Positions 1-8,071 of a stretch of 64,000 nt of DNA are shown one piece after another; the first letter of the stretch is position 1, and each line of letters starts with the position of its first letter. Made by a program: the position numbers and the translations under genes. The notes below the pieces were generated by a model. It saw only the letters and a list, made by a program, of their open reading frames with translations, searched no databases and was not told the DNA's origin. Origin of the DNA: a bacterium (GTDB lineage: Bacteria; ARS69); the NCBI GenBank assembly GCA_025774805.1, contig JALGZR010000004.1:60903-124902 (forward strand), read 5' to 3'.

Positions 1-1
1 C

Positions 2-400
2 TTCCTCCGGATCGGCCGTCAGGCGCGGAGCTACCGCCCCGAGGGGCGGTTCAAAAGCTGGCTGTTCCGCATCGCGGGCAACCTCGCGCGCAGTCGGCTG
101 CGGCGCCGGAAGATCCTGACCTGGGTCCGGTTCGAGCCGGGCCGGCACGACCGGGCGGAGCGGTCCGAGCCGGCCGACGAGCGGCTGGAGCGGGAGGAGC
201 GACGCCAGGCGGTTCGGGCCGCGCTGGCGAGGCTGCCCGAGCGGCAGCGGCGGGCGGTCGTTCTGCGGCGCTGGGAGAACATGAGCCTGGCCCGAATCGC
301 GGAGACGATGGACACGACGGTCTCGGCGGTGGAATCGTTGCTGCACCGGGCCACGGAGACGTTACGCCGCGATCTCGGGCGTAGGAGGGAGATCCTGTGA
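2..400 (+). CDS. ECF-type RNA polymerase sigma factor, C-terminal part
   Basis: The visible 132 residues are the C-terminal part of a sigma-70 family ECF factor; the 5' end lies before the window. Residues about 14-37 (GRFKSWLFRIAGNLARSRLR) match the end of sigma region 2. Residues about 70-125 form region 4, with LPERQRRAVVLRRWENMSLA followed by IAETMDTTVSAVESLLHRA, the usual helix-turn-helix for -35 recognition. The TGA stop overlaps the GTG start of the next gene by 4 bp, so sigma factor and membrane partner are translationally coupled, as is typical of an ECF factor and its anti-sigma factor. The target regulon cannot be told from here. Confidence 0.9.
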   Translation, partial: FLRIGRQARSYRPEGRFKSWLFRIAGNLARSRLRRRKILTWVRFEPGRHDRAERSEPADERLEREERRQAVRAALARLPERQRRAVVLRRWENMSLARIAETMDTTVSAVESLLHRATETLRRDLGRRREIL

Positions 401-762
401 GTCGAGAGCGGGAACGACCCGAGCCCGACGGCGACCGGGCCGAGCTTGCCGAGCTGCTGGACGTCGATCCGGCCGGGGGGCCGCTCCGACCCGTGTGGCC
501 CGCGGTGCGGGACGGTCTCTCGCGGCGGCGGCCGTGGAGGCTCGACCCCTTCCTCGCCTTCGGAGCACCCGCCACCGCGGCGGCGGGTCTCGTGATCGGT
601 CTTCTCGTGGGGGGCGGTCCTCCGTCCGACCCGATCCGGGCGAGCGCCGACGACTCGGAGGACGTGGTGCTCGCGTTTGCGGCGGAGGAGGGCACCACGC
701 TGGCGGAGATCTGGATCGACTCCTGGAGCCCGGGCGAAGACACGTCGGAGGTGGCCCCGTGA
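397..762 (+). CDS. Small single-pass membrane protein, probable anti-sigma factor
   Basis: A 121-residue protein with one hydrophobic segment at about residues 52-73 (FLAFGAPATAAAGLVIGLLV), preceded by the basic stretch RRRPWR. This predicts an N-terminal cytoplasmic half of about 50 residues and a short acidic outer tail (SADDSEDVVL). It starts with GTG overlapping the sigma stop and ends with a stop overlapping the next GTG, so three genes form one tight operon. Position and topology fit an anti-sigma factor, but no ZAS zinc motif (HxxxCxxC) is present, so the role is inferred from context only. Confidence 0.7.
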   Translation: MSRERERPEPDGDRAELAELLDVDPAGGPLRPVWPAVRDGLSRRRPWRLDPFLAFGAPATAAAGLVIGLLVGGGPPSDPIRASADDSEDVVLAFAAEEGTTLAEIWIDSWSPGEDTSEVAP

Positions 763-1328
763 GTCGAGGGTGGATTCTGCTCCTGGCGCTGTCCCTCGGA
801 TTGAACCTGGGGCTGCTCTACGACGAGTGGCAGGACGCACGGAGGGAAGAGTCGCCGATCCCGGACCGCGGACCGGGGCCCCCGCATCCCCCCGATCGCC
901 CCGGGCCGGGCGGCCGGTTCACCCCGGGAGGTCCGCCCTTCTTTTCGCGCGACCACGTGGACCGGCGAATCGAGCACCTGGCGGATCGCTTCGGCCTCGA
1001 CGATCTCCAGCGGGCCCGGATGCGGGAGACGGCGGGGGCCGCGTTCGGAAGTCTTCTGAACGGAAGGGAGCGGGCCCGCGAGCTTCGCGGGGAGATCCGG
1101 GATCGTCTGTCGAAGTCGGAGATCGATCGGGACGCCGTCCTCGCCCTCGTGCTCGAGCTTCGCGCGGTCCAGGCGGAGCACGACTCGCTGATCGCGGAGA
1201 TCATGCTCCGGGAAGCGGAGGTGCTGACTCCCGAGCAACGGGCGCGCTACTTCGACTCGCTCCCCTGGTCCCGGGGTGAGCCCCGCGGCCGGCCCGGATT
1301 CCGCGAAGGGCGCAGTCCCGGAAGGTGA
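759..1328 (+). CDS. CpxP/Spy-like periplasmic protein (heavy-metal sensor type)
   Basis: A 189-residue protein starting at a GTG that overlaps the preceding stop by 4 bp. Residues 4-22 form an uncleaved anchor or signal segment (WILLLALSLGLNLGLL). A Pro/Gly-rich linker follows, then a helical domain from about residue 65. The helices carry IEHLADRFGLDDLQRARM and the closing LTPEQRARY, the LTxxQ-type signature of CpxP/Spy/ZraP/CnrX proteins. In CnrYXH-like systems such a periplasmic sensor acts with the membrane anti-sigma factor to free the sigma factor. The order sigma - membrane protein - CpxP-like protein fits that arrangement, but the inducing signal (metal or misfolded protein) is unknown. 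Confidence 0.75.
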   Translation: MSRGWILLLALSLGLNLGLLYDEWQDARREESPIPDRGPGPPHPPDRPGPGGRFTPGGPPFFSRDHVDRRIEHLADRFGLDDLQRARMRETAGAAFGSLLNGRERARELRGEIRDRLSKSEIDRDAVLALVLELRAVQAEHDSLIAEIMLREAEVLTPEQRARYFDSLPWSRGEPRGRPGFREGRSPGR

Positions 1329-1338
1329 GGCGGGTCGA

Positions 1339-1896
1339 TTACGCCGCGGTGCCCCCGGGCGTCGTCTCTTCTCCACCCGCCGCACCGCCGCCGGCCGCGC
1401 CGCGCTCGTTCTCGGTCTCCGGGGCGAGCGCGATGGAGGCGGCCACCCGAAAGACGTCGCGCAGACGGATGATCCCGAGGATCCGTCCCTCTTCCACGAC
1501 GGGGGCCCACTCCAGGCGCCGGTCGCTCATCCCCTTCATGAGCCGCAGGAGCCGATCCGCGGGCGCGAACCCGGGGACGTCGGGGAGGATCCCCTCCCGA
1601 CTGGGGCGGGCGAGGCGGGCGCGCACGGCCTCCAGGAGGCCGGCCTCGAGTCGGGTCGGATCCCCACCGGACCCGCTCTCCGGCCGCCAGTCGCGGACGA
1701 GCGCACCCAACACGCTCCGGGGCGTGAGGATCCCGAGGAACGAGCCATCTCCGTCGATGACCGCGACGACCCGCGCTCCGTCCTCCTCCGCAACGGAATC
1801 CCGGAGGAGGTCGACGGCCTCGCCCAGAGGGCGATCGGGAGCGATCCGGCGAAACGTGCGGATCATGAAGTCCTTCGCGAGGACGTTCTCAGCCAC
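1339..1896 (-). CDS. Tandem CBS-domain protein
   Basis: A 185-residue soluble protein. Two CBS motifs are visible: residues about 8-65 (GEAVDLLRDSVAEEDGARVV, then GSFLGILTPRSVL) and about 105-150 (DRLLRLMKGMSDRRLEWAPV, then GRILGIIRLRDVFRVA). The last 35 residues are a Gly/Ala-rich tail. CBS pairs bind adenine nucleotides and regulate transporters and enzymes. It starts with GTG behind a GGAGGG site and overlaps the end of the SulP gene by 8 bp. That transporter also ends in CBS-like repeats, so a role in its regulation is likely but not shown. Confidence 0.85.
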   Translation of the reverse strand: MAENVLAKDFMIRTFRRIAPDRPLGEAVDLLRDSVAEEDGARVVAVIDGDGSFLGILTPRSVLGALVRDWRPESGSGGDPTRLEAGLLEAVRARLARPSREGILPDVPGFAPADRLLRLMKGMSDRRLEWAPVVEEGRILGIIRLRDVFRVAASIALAPETENERGAAGGGAAGGEETTPGGTAA

Positions 1897-4171
1897 GGGT
1901 CGTCCCTCCGCCGTCGGTCGCGTCGAGTCGCCGCACGAGCCCGTCGAGCAGTGCGATCGGGGTGACGAAGCCCACGAGCCGTCCGTCCTCGCCGCAGACG
2001 GGGAGCAGGGTGAGGTCCTCCTTCCGCAGGACGGAGACGAGCTCGGTGAGCGTGGTCGCGCGGCTCAAACGCGGAAGATCGGTTCGCGCCATCCCCCGGA
2101 TCGACTCCGCGAAGCGCCGACGGAAGAGCGGGCCGAGCTCGGCGTCCTCGAGCTCGGAGAGCTGCTCCGGTTCGAGGTCCCGTATCAGCTCCCGGACGAG
2201 TCGCGACGTCGAGAGCGAGCCCGCCAGCCGACCTTCCCGGTCCTGGAGAAAGAGCGGTTGCGACGCGGAGGACTCGAAGTGTCGCTGCATCTCGGACATC
2301 AGCCAGGTCGCCTCCCGGAGCTGGTGCTGAATGCCGAAGCGGATGCAGCGGGGGGAGAGCAGGTCCGCCGCGGTGATCTCGGGCGTGACGGGGGGGGCGA
2401 TGTCCTCTCCCTCGCCCCGGAGGTCGCGCGACTCCGAGTCCACGATGCTCCAGGCACGGGCGTGGGCGAGCTCGGTCGACTGGAAGAGTCGATTGTCGGC
2501 ATAGAAGATGTTCTCCTCTCCGATTCGCTCACGGAGCCCGGATCCGGTCATCACCTGCTTGAGCTCGTCCTCGATTCCGCTCACCACGAGAGAGACGCCT
2601 CGCTGGCGCAAGAGCTCCCAGAAGTGCTCCAGAATCGCCATGGCCGTGCTGCCGACGGCTCGCAGACGCTTCATGCGCAGCACGACGACCCGGGTCAGCG
2701 GCGTGAGGCAGCGCACGAGCTCGTAGTCCAGGTCCTCGACGGCCGCGAAGTACAGATCCCCCTCCAGGTTGATCGCCACCACGGGGGAGGGCGCGGCGCG
2801 GCTGAAGGGGACCTCGTCGAATCCGGAGTCGGAGCGCGGGACCAGGTGCGTCAGGTCCGCCTTTCCCGTGATCTTGAGGAGGACCCCGATGGAGAGAAGG
2901 ACGCCCACGAAGATCGCGTACTCGAGGGGAAGCACGAGCGTCGCCGCCAGGGTGCCGACGAGCACGAAGCGGGACTTCCCTCCCGACTTCCAGGTCAGAC
3001 GGAAGCGGTGCTTCCCGATCATGGAGAAGGCGACGACGATCAGGATGCCCGCGAGCGCGGACTTCGGGATGTAGTTCGCGAACGGGGCCAACAGGAGAAC
3101 GGTCAGCGCGGTCCAGAGAGCGGAGAACACGGCGGCCATCCGCGTGCGTCCGCCCGAGCCGTAACAGACCGCCGTCCGGGTGAAGGACCCCGATCCCGCG
3201 AAGCAGGAGAAGAAGGAACCCGCGAGATTGCTGACCCCCTGGCCGACGAACTCCCGGCTGAAATCCAACCGCTGCCCCGAGGCTGAAGCGACGGCCCGGG
3301 CGCTCGAGGCGGCCTCGATCAATCCGAGGATGGCGAGCGCCAGCGCGCCGTCGCTCAGACCCCGCACCAGCCCCCAGTCGGGGGTGAGCAGGTGCCGGGG
3401 TAGGTGGAACATCTCCAGCAGGTTTCCGCGGATCGGCTCGATGTCCCGGACGATCTCGATCTTCGACGCGCCCCGCGCCGCCTCGTGCCACCCGAGGGCG
3501 TAGGCGACCGCGCCCGTCACGACGATCCCGAGGAGGGCCCCCGGCAGACGACGATTGATCCGGGGGAGCGTCACCGCGAGCGCCGCCGTGACGACTCCGA
3601 TGAGGAGCGCGAGAAGGTTCGTCTCCGGGACGTGACGCATCGTCTCGAGGAGGACGTCGTGGAAGCGCCCGGGGTGTCCTCCCGGAAGCGGGATGCCGAG
3701 GACGTTCTTGATCTGGTTCGCCGCGATGAGAATGCCGGCTCCGGCGGTGAAACCTACCACCACCGAGTTCGACACGTAGCGCATCACTCCGCCCAGACGC
3801 AGCACCCCGAACGTCAGCTTGATGGTCCCGGTGAGAAATGTGAGCAGAAGGACGATCTCGAGGGGATCGGCGTCGGCTCCGGAGTGAACGTCGGAGATCA
3901 GGCTGAAGATGACCATGCAGGAGGCGTTCGTGGGTCCGCTCACGAGGTGCCGGGAGCTTCCGAGCAACGCGGCCACGATGCAGGGGACGATCGCGGTGTA
4001 TAGACCGTAACCCGGAGGAAGGTCGGCGATCATGGCGTACGCCATGGCCTGGGGGACGCCCATGACCGCGACCGTCAGACCCGCGAGGGCGTCGGCTCTC
4101 AGATCGCTGCGCGCGTATGGGGGAACGCCCTCGCCGGCAAGAATAGCGTCTCTCGGGGGCTCCCGCATCAT
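1889..4171 (-). CDS. SulP family anion permease with STAS and CBS-like C-terminus
   Basis: A 760-residue inner-membrane transporter. Residues about 25-420 form the SulP core, with the family hallmark near the N-terminus (VAVMGVPQAMAYAMIADLPP, then GLYTAIVPCIVAALLGSSRH) and VSGPTNA. About 440-550 is a STAS domain (VVAINLEGDLYFAAVEDLD, RAVGSTAMAILEHF). Beyond 600 the protein has an extra part with two CBS-like halves, which most SulP proteins lack. SulP members carry sulfate, bicarbonate or other anions; the substrate cannot be decided here. Two ATG codons (4171, 4168) compete as start. The downstream CBS gene overlaps it, so the two likely act together. Confidence 0.9.
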   Translation of the reverse strand: MMREPPRDAILAGEGVPPYARSDLRADALAGLTVAVMGVPQAMAYAMIADLPPGYGLYTAIVPCIVAALLGSSRHLVSGPTNASCMVIFSLISDVHSGADADPLEIVLLLTFLTGTIKLTFGVLRLGGVMRYVSNSVVVGFTAGAGILIAANQIKNVLGIPLPGGHPGRFHDVLLETMRHVPETNLLALLIGVVTAALAVTLPRINRRLPGALLGIVVTGAVAYALGWHEAARGASKIEIVRDIEPIRGNLLEMFHLPRHLLTPDWGLVRGLSDGALALAILGLIEAASSARAVASASGQRLDFSREFVGQGVSNLAGSFFSCFAGSGSFTRTAVCYGSGGRTRMAAVFSALWTALTVLLLAPFANYIPKSALAGILIVVAFSMIGKHRFRLTWKSGGKSRFVLVGTLAATLVLPLEYAIFVGVLLSIGVLLKITGKADLTHLVPRSDSGFDEVPFSRAAPSPVVAINLEGDLYFAAVEDLDYELVRCLTPLTRVVVLRMKRLRAVGSTAMAILEHFWELLRQRGVSLVVSGIEDELKQVMTGSGLRERIGEENIFYADNRLFQSTELAHARAWSIVDSESRDLRGEGEDIAPPVTPEITAADLLSPRCIRFGIQHQLREATWLMSEMQRHFESSASQPLFLQDREGRLAGSLSTSRLVRELIRDLEPEQLSELEDAELGPLFRRRFAESIRGMARTDLPRLSRATTLTELVSVLRKEDLTLLPVCGEDGRLVGFVTPIALLDGLVRRLDATDGGGTTRG

Positions 4172-4224
4172 CCGGGGCGAGACGGAGTCCGGGAGGACGG
4201 AGGCGCGCCGCCCCGGTCGGACGG

Positions 4225-4626
4225 TCAGGCCTTCCGGGGGGGACGCTTTCCGCTGGTCCCCGGGGGCAGCCCGCAGTGGACCGCGATGACGAATCCCTTC
4301 TCGTCGACCTCGCTGCCCCCGAAGAAGGGACAGTCCTCGTGCTCCTCGAGCATCAGCTTGGCGCCGCAGTCCGGGCAGAAGGCCACGAATCGGGGCTCAT
4401 CCTCCGCGAAGCCGTCGGGGCTCTCCTCGGTGAAGAACTCCACGTGGGGTGGACGGACGCCCTCCTGTTTCGGGAGCTTCTGGACCAGGTGTCCTTCGAT
4501 CCTCCGCTCGGCGAGGGGGGCCGAGGACTCACGATCGTCCTCGGCGGGGGAGCGTCTCTCCTCTCTCGAACCGGGCGCGTCCTCGGGGTCCGAGGGACGC
4601 TCGGGGTCACGGGGAGCGGGACTCAT
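4225..4626 (-). CDS. Small zinc-ribbon protein of unknown function
   Basis: A 133-residue protein not assigned to any named family. The first 50 residues are charged and low-complexity. The C-terminal half holds a probable zinc-binding set, CPDCGAKLMLEEHEDC followed 18 residues later by HC. No signal peptide or membrane segment is seen. It lies between the cyclic-diphosphoglycerate-synthetase-like gene (99 bp upstream) and the SulP gene (53 bp downstream) on the same strand, so it may be cotranscribed with them. Function is unknown. Confidence 0.65.
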   Translation of the reverse strand: MSPAPRDPERPSDPEDAPGSREERRSPAEDDRESSAPLAERRIEGHLVQKLPKQEGVRPPHVEFFTEESPDGFAEDEPRFVAFCPDCGAKLMLEEHEDCPFFGGSEVDEKGFVIAVHCGLPPGTSGKRPPRKA

Positions 4627-4725
4627 GCGATACCTCCAGTCAGACGCTCCGGTTGCGTCTCCTGATTCGAAGATGCGTCGGTATGCTCGTACGCGTCAAG
4701 TGGCCATCCTCTCGGACCCTTCCGG

Positions 4726-6054
4726 CTATGCCATGACGCTCTCGTGGAGCTTCTCCCGGATCAGGCTCTCGAGCGTCGGCTCTCCGATCACCTGAAGCTC
4801 GTAGCGCACCCGGACGGCGGGCTTGTCCAGCTCGATGAGGCGGCGGAGGTCGATCGGGGTCGCGATCACCACGACGTCCGCCGGAGTCCTCTCGATCGTC
4901 TCGGTGAGGTCCCTCACCTGCTGCTCCCCGTAACCCATCGCGGGCAGCACGTGCCCCGTCTCCGGATAGCGGTCGTACGTGTCGGCGATCGTGCGCACCG
5001 CGTAGGGTCGGGGATCGACGATCTCCCTCGCCCCGTGCCTCTTCGCCGCGACCCACCCGGCCCCGTACGCCATCTCACCGTGCGTCAGCGTCGGGCCGTC
5101 CTCGATCACGAGCACGCGCTTGTTCCGCAGCATCTCACCGTCATCCACGAAGATCGGGCTCGCCGCGTCGACGATTGTCGCCTTCGGGTTGAGCGACTGA
5201 CAGATCTCCCGGGTGAGGAGGATGTCGTCGTAGTCTGCCGAGTCGATCTTGTTGATCACGATCACGTCGGCCATCCGGACGTTGGTCTCCCCGGGGAAGT
5301 ACCGCTCGGCGTGGTCGGGACGATGGGGGTCGACGACCACGATCAGCAGATCGGGGCGGAAGAACGAGGTGTCGTTGTTCCCCCCGTCCCAGATGACGAC
5401 CTCCGCCTCCTTCTCGGCCTCGCGGAGAATGGCCTCGTAGTCGATCCCCGCGTAGACGATGCGTCCGGCCTCGAGATGGGGCTCGTACTCCTCGCGCTCC
5501 TCGATCGTGACGTCGTGGACCGCGAGGTCTTCGTATGCGGCGAATCGCTGGACCTGCTGCCGGACGAGATCGCCGTACGGCATCGGGTGGCGGACCGCGA
5601 CGACCCGCTTGCCCAATCCGCTCACGATCTCGGCCACCCGGCGACTGGTCTGGCTCTTGCCGCAGCCGGTCCGGGCGGCGCACACCGAGATGACCGGGAC
5701 GCTCGACTCGACCATCGTGTGACGCGGGCTCAGCAGCCAGAAGTCGGCCCCGGCGGCATTCGTCCTCGTCGCGAGGTGCATGACGTGCTCGTGGGAGACG
5801 TCGCTGTAGCTGAAGACCGCGAGGTCCACGCGTTGCTCCCGGATCGTCCGGAGCAGGTCTTCCTCCGCGACGATCGGAATCCCCTCGGGATAGCCGGGAC
5901 CCGCCAGCTCGGGCGGATAGCGGCGGCCCTCGATGTCCGGGATTTGCGCGGCCGTAAACGCGACCACTTCGTAGTCGCCGTTGCCCCGGAAGCAGACGTT
6001 GAAGTTGTGGAAATCGCGTCCGGCGGCACCCAAGATCAGGACTCGCTTCGCCAT
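4726..6054 (-). CDS. Cyclic 2,3-diphosphoglycerate synthetase-like P-loop GTPase
   Basis: A 442-residue cytosolic protein. The N-terminal part (1-115) is Rossmann-like (RVLILGAAGRDFHNFN). A P-loop follows at about 125-135 (CAARTGCGKSQTS), then VVIWDGGNNDTSFF and a GTPase-like NKID motif. This arrangement matches the archaeal cyclic 2,3-diphosphoglycerate synthetase family, which makes the thermoprotectant cDPG in methanogens. Bacterial members are common but biochemically untested, so the product name is a family name only. The start is supported by AGGAGG seven bases upstream of ATG. Confidence 0.8.
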   Translation of the reverse strand: MAKRVLILGAAGRDFHNFNVCFRGNGDYEVVAFTAAQIPDIEGRRYPPELAGPGYPEGIPIVAEEDLLRTIREQRVDLAVFSYSDVSHEHVMHLATRTNAAGADFWLLSPRHTMVESSVPVISVCAARTGCGKSQTSRRVAEIVSGLGKRVVAVRHPMPYGDLVRQQVQRFAAYEDLAVHDVTIEEREEYEPHLEAGRIVYAGIDYEAILREAEKEAEVVIWDGGNNDTSFFRPDLLIVVVDPHRPDHAERYFPGETNVRMADVIVINKIDSADYDDILLTREICQSLNPKATIVDAASPIFVDDGEMLRNKRVLVIEDGPTLTHGEMAYGAGWVAAKRHGAREIVDPRPYAVRTIADTYDRYPETGHVLPAMGYGEQQVRDLTETIERTPADVVVIATPIDLRRLIELDKPAVRVRYELQVIGEPTLESLIREKLHESVMA

Positions 6055-6282
6055 ACTGGCCTCCTGCTACAACCCCCCAGGTGGGGTCCACTTTCCCGGT
6101 GCGGCGGGACCCCGCGGAGGACGGCCGGGATCTCCTCTCGGGAGCCCTCTCGCCTTCCGTGCCATCCTCCGATCGACAGATCGGGCCATGGTACCCCAGG
6201 TCCCGGCCGAGGAGTACCGTACCGGTGAACCGGATCCGGGTCCCGGAGCAGGGACCGGGCCACCCCCCTCGGAGGGTGTTCC

Positions 6283-6730
6283 GTGAGACAGATTCTCGTG
6301 CTCGGAGCGGGTCAGAGCACTCCCTACCTCGTCTCCCGGCTTCTGGAACGGGGCGTCGACCACGACTGGTTCGTGACCGATGCTCATCCACCTGCTGAAG
6401 AAGAAGCTTCCGCTCCAGGCCACGCAGCGGGACATGGTCGTGATCCAACACGAGGTCGACGTCGAGTACCCCGAGGGGCCGGATCGCGTGGCGGAGCGCG
6501 TCACGTCGACGCTGGTCGCCGAAGGCGAGGAGGGCGGATTCACCGCCATGGCCAAGACCGTCGGGCTTCCCGTCGCCATCGCCGCGGAGATGCTGCTGGA
6601 AGGTGAGCTCTCGCTGACCGGGAGTCAGATTCCGACGCATCCCTCGATCTACGAGCCGGAGCTGATCGAGATCGCCAACGACGGGCTGGAGTTTCGCGAA
6701 TCGGTCCGATCACTCGCGGCGGTCGGATGA
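6283..6730 (+). pseudogene. Saccharopine dehydrogenase remnant with large internal deletion
   Basis: Two pieces of one family lie in different frames. The first (GTG at 6283, about 33 residues: QILVLGAGQSTPYLVSRLLE) is the NAD(P)-binding N-terminus of a saccharopine dehydrogenase. From about 6380 another frame encodes the family's C-terminus (LQATQRDMVVIQHEVDVEY, GGFTAMAKTVGLPVAIAAE, LTGSQIPTHPSIYEPELIEI), ending at a TGA at 6730. Bacterial members have roughly 400-450 residues, so about 300 central codons are missing and the frame has changed at the junction near 6378-6385. The enzyme would split saccharopine to glutamate and aminoadipate semialdehyde; this copy cannot. An assembly collapse is the alternative to a true deletion. 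Confidence 0.8.
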
Positions 6731-6797
6731 GACGGGCGGGATGCGCCGGCGGCGGGGTCGACACCGCCTTCCGTCCGGGGCGCGCCCCGAGGTCGTG

Positions 6798-7952
6798 ATG
6801 GAGCTCCTCACCCTGGGAGTGGTCGGGCCGTCCCGTCGCCGGGACGAGCGCCGCGTTTCCCTGCATCCCGAGCACTTCGATCGGATCCCGGACGAGCTCC
6901 GGAGTCGAATCCTCTTCGAGCGGGGTTACGGCGATCCCTTCGGCCTCACGGATCGCGATCTCGAAGGCATCTTCCGGGGCGTGGCCGATCGAAAAGCAAT
7001 CCTCGAGAGCTCCGGCGTGGTGCTCCTGCCCCGACCCCGGTCCGAGGATCTCGGCCAGCTCCGTCCGGGCGGGATCCACTGGGGGTGGTCGCGGAGCGTC
7101 CGCCGCCGGGCGATCACGCAGGCCGCCGTCGACCGGCGCCTCACGCTCATCGGGTGGGAGTCCATGTTCACCTGGAAGCGGGGGGAGAGGGACATGTACC
7201 TCTTCCATCGCCACGAGGAGATGGCGGGGTACTGCGCGGTTCTTCACGCCCTCGAGATCATGGGGTTGGACGGTCTCTACGGTCCTCCCCTGAGCGCCGT
7301 CGTGCTCGGTCTTCGTTCGGCCAGCCGGGGTGCGATCGACGCGCTGCGCCGGCGGGGCATCCACGACATCACCGTTTACACTCGGCGGCTTCCCTGGGCT
7401 CTGTCGGACGAGGTCGCCGGCTGCCGCTACGGTCACATGGTCCGCCCCGAGGGAAGCGAGGCCCCGGTCGTCGAGGAGCCGGACGGGCGGGAACGGCCTC
7501 TCCTCGAAGCGCTGTCCCAGGCCGACGTCGTCGTGAACGGGATTCCCCCCGACCCGGACCCGCCCTTCCCGTATCTACGCGAGGGTCAGGAGCGCTTCCT
7601 GAAGAAGGGCGGACTGATCGTCGACGTGTGCTGCCGGGAGCGGACGGCGTTTCCGTTCGCCCGGCCCACCACCTTCCGTGATCCGACGTTTCGCGTGGAG
7701 GGGGCGACGTACTACGCGGTCGACTACCCGGCCCGTTACCTCTGGCGCAGCGCCACCTGGGAGATCTCGCGGGTCGTGGTGCCCTACTTGGAGATCGTCC
7801 TCGGAGGACCCGAGGCCTGGGTCCGCAACGAGACCATCCGGCGCGCCATCAACATTCGGGAGGGCGTCATTCGGAACCCGAAGATCTGCGCGTGCCAGCG
7901 CCGGGCGGAGCGGTATCCGCACGAGCCGATCGGAAGAGGGAGCGTGGGCTAG
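6798..7952 (+). CDS. AlaDH/PNT-fold dehydrogenase, N5-(carboxyethyl)ornithine synthase-like
   Basis: A 384-residue protein of the alanine dehydrogenase/transhydrogenase fold. The N-terminus LGVVGPSRRRDERRVSLHPE matches the family's substrate-side motif. RDMYLFHRHEEMAGYCAVLHA and the NAD-side AVVLGLRSASRGAIDAL follow, then NGIPPDPDPPFPYLREGQ with LKKGGLIVDV, which parallels lactococcal N5-(carboxyethyl)ornithine synthase. Lysine-forming saccharopine dehydrogenases share this fold. Its place directly after a saccharopine dehydrogenase remnant suggests a two-gene lysine pathway, while argF nearby suggests ornithine; neither is proven. Its TAG stop lies in the end of a dispersed repeat (7949). 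Confidence 0.75.
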   Translation: MELLTLGVVGPSRRRDERRVSLHPEHFDRIPDELRSRILFERGYGDPFGLTDRDLEGIFRGVADRKAILESSGVVLLPRPRSEDLGQLRPGGIHWGWSRSVRRRAITQAAVDRRLTLIGWESMFTWKRGERDMYLFHRHEEMAGYCAVLHALEIMGLDGLYGPPLSAVVLGLRSASRGAIDALRRRGIHDITVYTRRLPWALSDEVAGCRYGHMVRPEGSEAPVVEEPDGRERPLLEALSQADVVVNGIPPDPDPPFPYLREGQERFLKKGGLIVDVCCRERTAFPFARPTTFRDPTFRVEGATYYAVDYPARYLWRSATWEISRVVVPYLEIVLGGPEAWVRNETIRRAINIREGVIRNPKICACQRRAERYPHEPIGRGSVG

Positions 7953-8010
7953 CCTGCATTTCTCATCCGCGTCCGCCGCGGCCGCGGCTCGCCGCGCCCG
8001 GCGAGCTTGC
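7949..8010. repeat. Degenerate copy F of the dispersed palindromic element (one end)
   Basis: The sequence starts CTAGCCTGCATTTCTCA and continues into a GC-rich stretch that aligns at roughly 70 percent with the reverse complement of the right half of the copy at 44315. Only one terminal repeat is recognisable and the inner part is eroded; the right boundary is approximate. The first TAG is the stop codon of the upstream dehydrogenase. The rest of the spacer up to 8071 is GC-rich and shows no gene. Confidence 0.65.
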
Positions 8011-8071
8011 CGCCGGCCCGGGGAGGGCGCGGGGAAGGGGAGGGAGCCGGCCGGTGCGGGCGAGGGGCCCG

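Noticed and set aside
1325-3286. A 653-codon plus-strand open frame opposite the SulP and CBS genes
   Set aside because: Low-complexity Arg/Glu-rich translation without motifs; the minus strand has two clear genes here.
4744-6228. A 494-codon plus-strand open frame opposite the cDPG-synthetase-like gene
   Set aside because: Shadow of a high-GC gene; the translation is Asp/Arg/Val-rich and has no recognisable motif.
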